Assembly (NCBI RefSeq): GCF_014649115.1
Contig: NZ_BMSK01000036.1
Span: 1-41,886 of the forward strand
From: Streptomyces eurythermus
Lineage (GTDB): Bacteria > Actinomycetota > Actinomycetes > Streptomycetales > Streptomycetaceae
Direction: 5' to 3'
DNA length: 41,886 bases
Both the position numbers and the translations under genes were made by a program. The notes beneath the pieces are model-generated. The model was given only the letters and a program-made list of their open reading frames with translations. It did not search any database and was not told the DNA's origin. Below are positions 40,529-41,886 of the stretch, in pieces (the stretch's first letter is position 1; each line of letters opens with the position of its first letter).

Positions 40529-41886
40529 ATGGGCATCCCGCCGGCCTGCTGGTTCGTTGTCCTTCCCGACCGGGATACGGCACCCGGTCTCCTCGCTCGT
40601 CTGCGGGAGATCTCCGGCCCGACCGTCGTCCGGGTCCTGTCGCACGCTTCGGGCCGTCCGTGGCTGGTCGGCTGCTGGCCGGACGAGGAGCTGACCGCCT
40701 GCGCCGTCGGTGACGTGCGTCTGGCCCTCGCCGGGACGTGTTCCCTGAACTCCGCCGAGCTGGCCGCGCGGGCCCGGCAGGTCACTGACATCGCGCACAT
40801 CGAGCCGGTGCTTTCGGGTGTCCACGGCTGCTTCCACGTCCTCGCCTCCGTCGCGGGGCACACCTACGCGCGGGGAAGTTTCTCCGGGCAGCGGCGGGTG
40901 TACCGGGCCGAGTCCGGTGGCGTCACGGTCCTGGCCGGCCAGTCCCGTGTCCTCGCCCGGCTGACCGGCGCGGAGCTGGACACCGCGCAGCTGGCGCTGC
41001 GGTTGTCCGGTGACACCGTTGCGCACCCACTCGGCTGGGGTGCGCTGTGGCGTGGCGTGCACGCCGTAGTGCCCGGCACTGCTCTGGAGCTGGCGCGCGA
41101 CGGCGAGGTGCGCGTCCGGCGCTGGTGGGATCCGCCGGAGGACCGGCTGCCCCTGGAAGAGGCTGCGGCCGGGCTGCGTGCGGCACTTGAGCAGGCGGTC
41201 GCGTTACGGGTGCGAGCGGACGAGGTCGTAGGCGCGGACCTGTCCGGAGGCATGGACTCGACCTCACTGTGCTTCCTGGCGGCCCGGGCGGGCGCCCGGC
41301 TGGTCACCGTCACCATGGACGCGGGCGCCCCCACCAACGAGGACTTCCAGTACGCCACCCGGGCCGCCGGGCACCTGCCCCGCGTCGAGCATCTGGTGTT
41401 CGAGCCGGGCGATGTGCCCGCTCACTTCAGCGGGCTGGACGAGCGTGTGGATCTGGGCGACGAGCCGTCCGCCATCGTCCGTACGCGGGTGGAGCAGCGG
41501 TACCTGGCCGAGCGGATGCGGGCGCGCGGGGCCCGGCTGCGGCTGTCCGGCTTCGGCGGAGACCAGGTCGTCCAGCCGCCACCCTCGTATGTGCACGGTC
41601 TGCTGCGGCACTCGCCCGCGGCCGGCCTGCGCCACGCGGCCGGGTGGCGCGCGCGACACCGCCGCCCCCTCGGGGCGGTCACGAGGGCGCTGCTCGACCG
41701 GGGCTCGTACGCCGCCTGGCTCGCCGAGGCCGCCGGCCTGCTGCACACGCCGGTGACCGCAGACGACCTGCGCTGGGGGTGGCGCCCGCATCTTCCGCCC
41801 TGGGCGAGCGAGCAGGCCGTGCGGCTGTGCCGTGAGCGGCTGCTCGCGGCGGCGAGGGACGCCACCGAGCCGCTGCACCGCGAACG
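40529..41886 (+). CDS. Lasso peptide cyclase, asparagine-synthetase-like (partial at window edge)
   Basis: Starts at ATG 40529 with GGAGAAG upstream and runs off the right edge after 452 codons. The N-terminal region (1-200) is a degenerate glutaminase-like domain without the Cys2 nucleophile (GCFHVLASVAGHTYARGSFS, GDTVAHPLGWGALWRGVHAV, PGTALELARDGEVRVRRWWD). The synthetase domain shows the pyrophosphate loop GADLSGGMDSTSLCFLA (SGGMDS, 239-244), then VTMDAGAPTNEDF and LSGFGGDQVVQPPPS. In lasso biosynthesis this enzyme adenylates the ring Asp/Glu side chain and closes it on the Gly1 amine. Codon 226 (41204-41206) is TTA, rare in Streptomyces and read by the bldA tRNA, so synthesis is probably tied to development. 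The leader peptidase, RRE protein and exporter should follow beyond the window. Confidence 0.88.
   Translation, partial: MGIPPACWFVVLPDRDTAPGLLARLREISGPTVVRVLSHASGRPWLVGCWPDEELTACAVGDVRLALAGTCSLNSAELAARARQVTDIAHIEPVLSGVHGCFHVLASVAGHTYARGSFSGQRRVYRAESGGVTVLAGQSRVLARLTGAELDTAQLALRLSGDTVAHPLGWGALWRGVHAVVPGTALELARDGEVRVRRWWDPPEDRLPLEEAAAGLRAALEQAVALRVRADEVVGADLSGGMDSTSLCFLAARAGARLVTVTMDAGAPTNEDFQYATRAAGHLPRVEHLVFEPGDVPAHFSGLDERVDLGDEPSAIVRTRVEQRYLAERMRARGARLRLSGFGGDQVVQPPPSYVHGLLRHSPAAGLRHAAGWRARHRRPLGAVTRALLDRGSYAAWLAEAAGLLHTPVTADDLRWGWRPHLPPWASEQAVRLCRERLLAAARDATEPLHRE

Noticed and set aside
1..41886. tRNA, rRNA, riboswitch
   Set aside because: I looked for tRNA-like acceptor/T-loop patterns and long conserved RNA motifs by eye and saw none. 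A covariance-model search would be needed to exclude small RNAs.

Overview
The window is high-GC actinobacterial DNA. Its codon use, gene families and clutter all point to a Streptomyces accessory region, such as a chromosome arm or a large linear plasmid. It holds many IS elements and decayed genes: I see at least ten frameshifted, nonsense-mutated or truncated coding regions. There are also remnants of conjugation or plasmid genes (an FtsK/TraB-like tail and two replication-relaxation-type genes). No rRNA, tRNA or CRISPR array was recognised.

Layout. 1-16.6 kb is a mosaic. It has a partial IS5-type element, a composite ORF with an ML-type lipid-binding segment, a MarR/hydrolase divergent pair, and a DUF5753 regulator remnant followed by a two-gene small-protein cassette cut at a recombination junction near 5174. 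It continues with an SPFH membrane protein, a replication-relaxation gene, a DUF6223 gene beside a sensor kinase/response regulator pair, a DUF4331 gene with a one-base lesion, and an IS701-type transposase that ends inside a truncated hypothetical gene.

16.6-22.5 kb is a single 1942-residue type I polyketide synthase, read leftwards: degenerate ACP-like domain, KS, AT(malonyl), KR, ACP, TE. No tailoring genes lie beside it. 22.8-28.6 kb holds more wreckage: a truncated hypothetical, a transposase with an amber codon, an HSL-type esterase with divergent TetR, and a heavily frameshifted TnsA/TnsB-like transposase pair.

28.7-36.5 kb is a redox-enzyme island. It contains TetR, two SDRs and an NAD(P)-binding protein rightwards, then a paralogous NAD(P)-binding protein and two SDRs leftwards, closed by an AraC-type regulator. 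One SDR lacks the catalytic Tyr. The regulators sit next to visible inverted or iterated repeats.

36.5-41.9 kb holds a small secreted protein with a strong terminator, a broken replication-relaxation gene, and a second intact copy of the two-gene cassette seen at 4.8 kb. It ends with the start of a lasso-peptide cluster: a 45-residue precursor with predicted core GFFGDWPDVPVGRWL, then an asparagine-synthetase-like cyclase that runs off the right edge and carries a TTA codon. The lasso cluster, the PKS with its serine-less ACP-like domain, and the duplicated small-protein/DUF6415-like cassette are the most interesting parts of the window.
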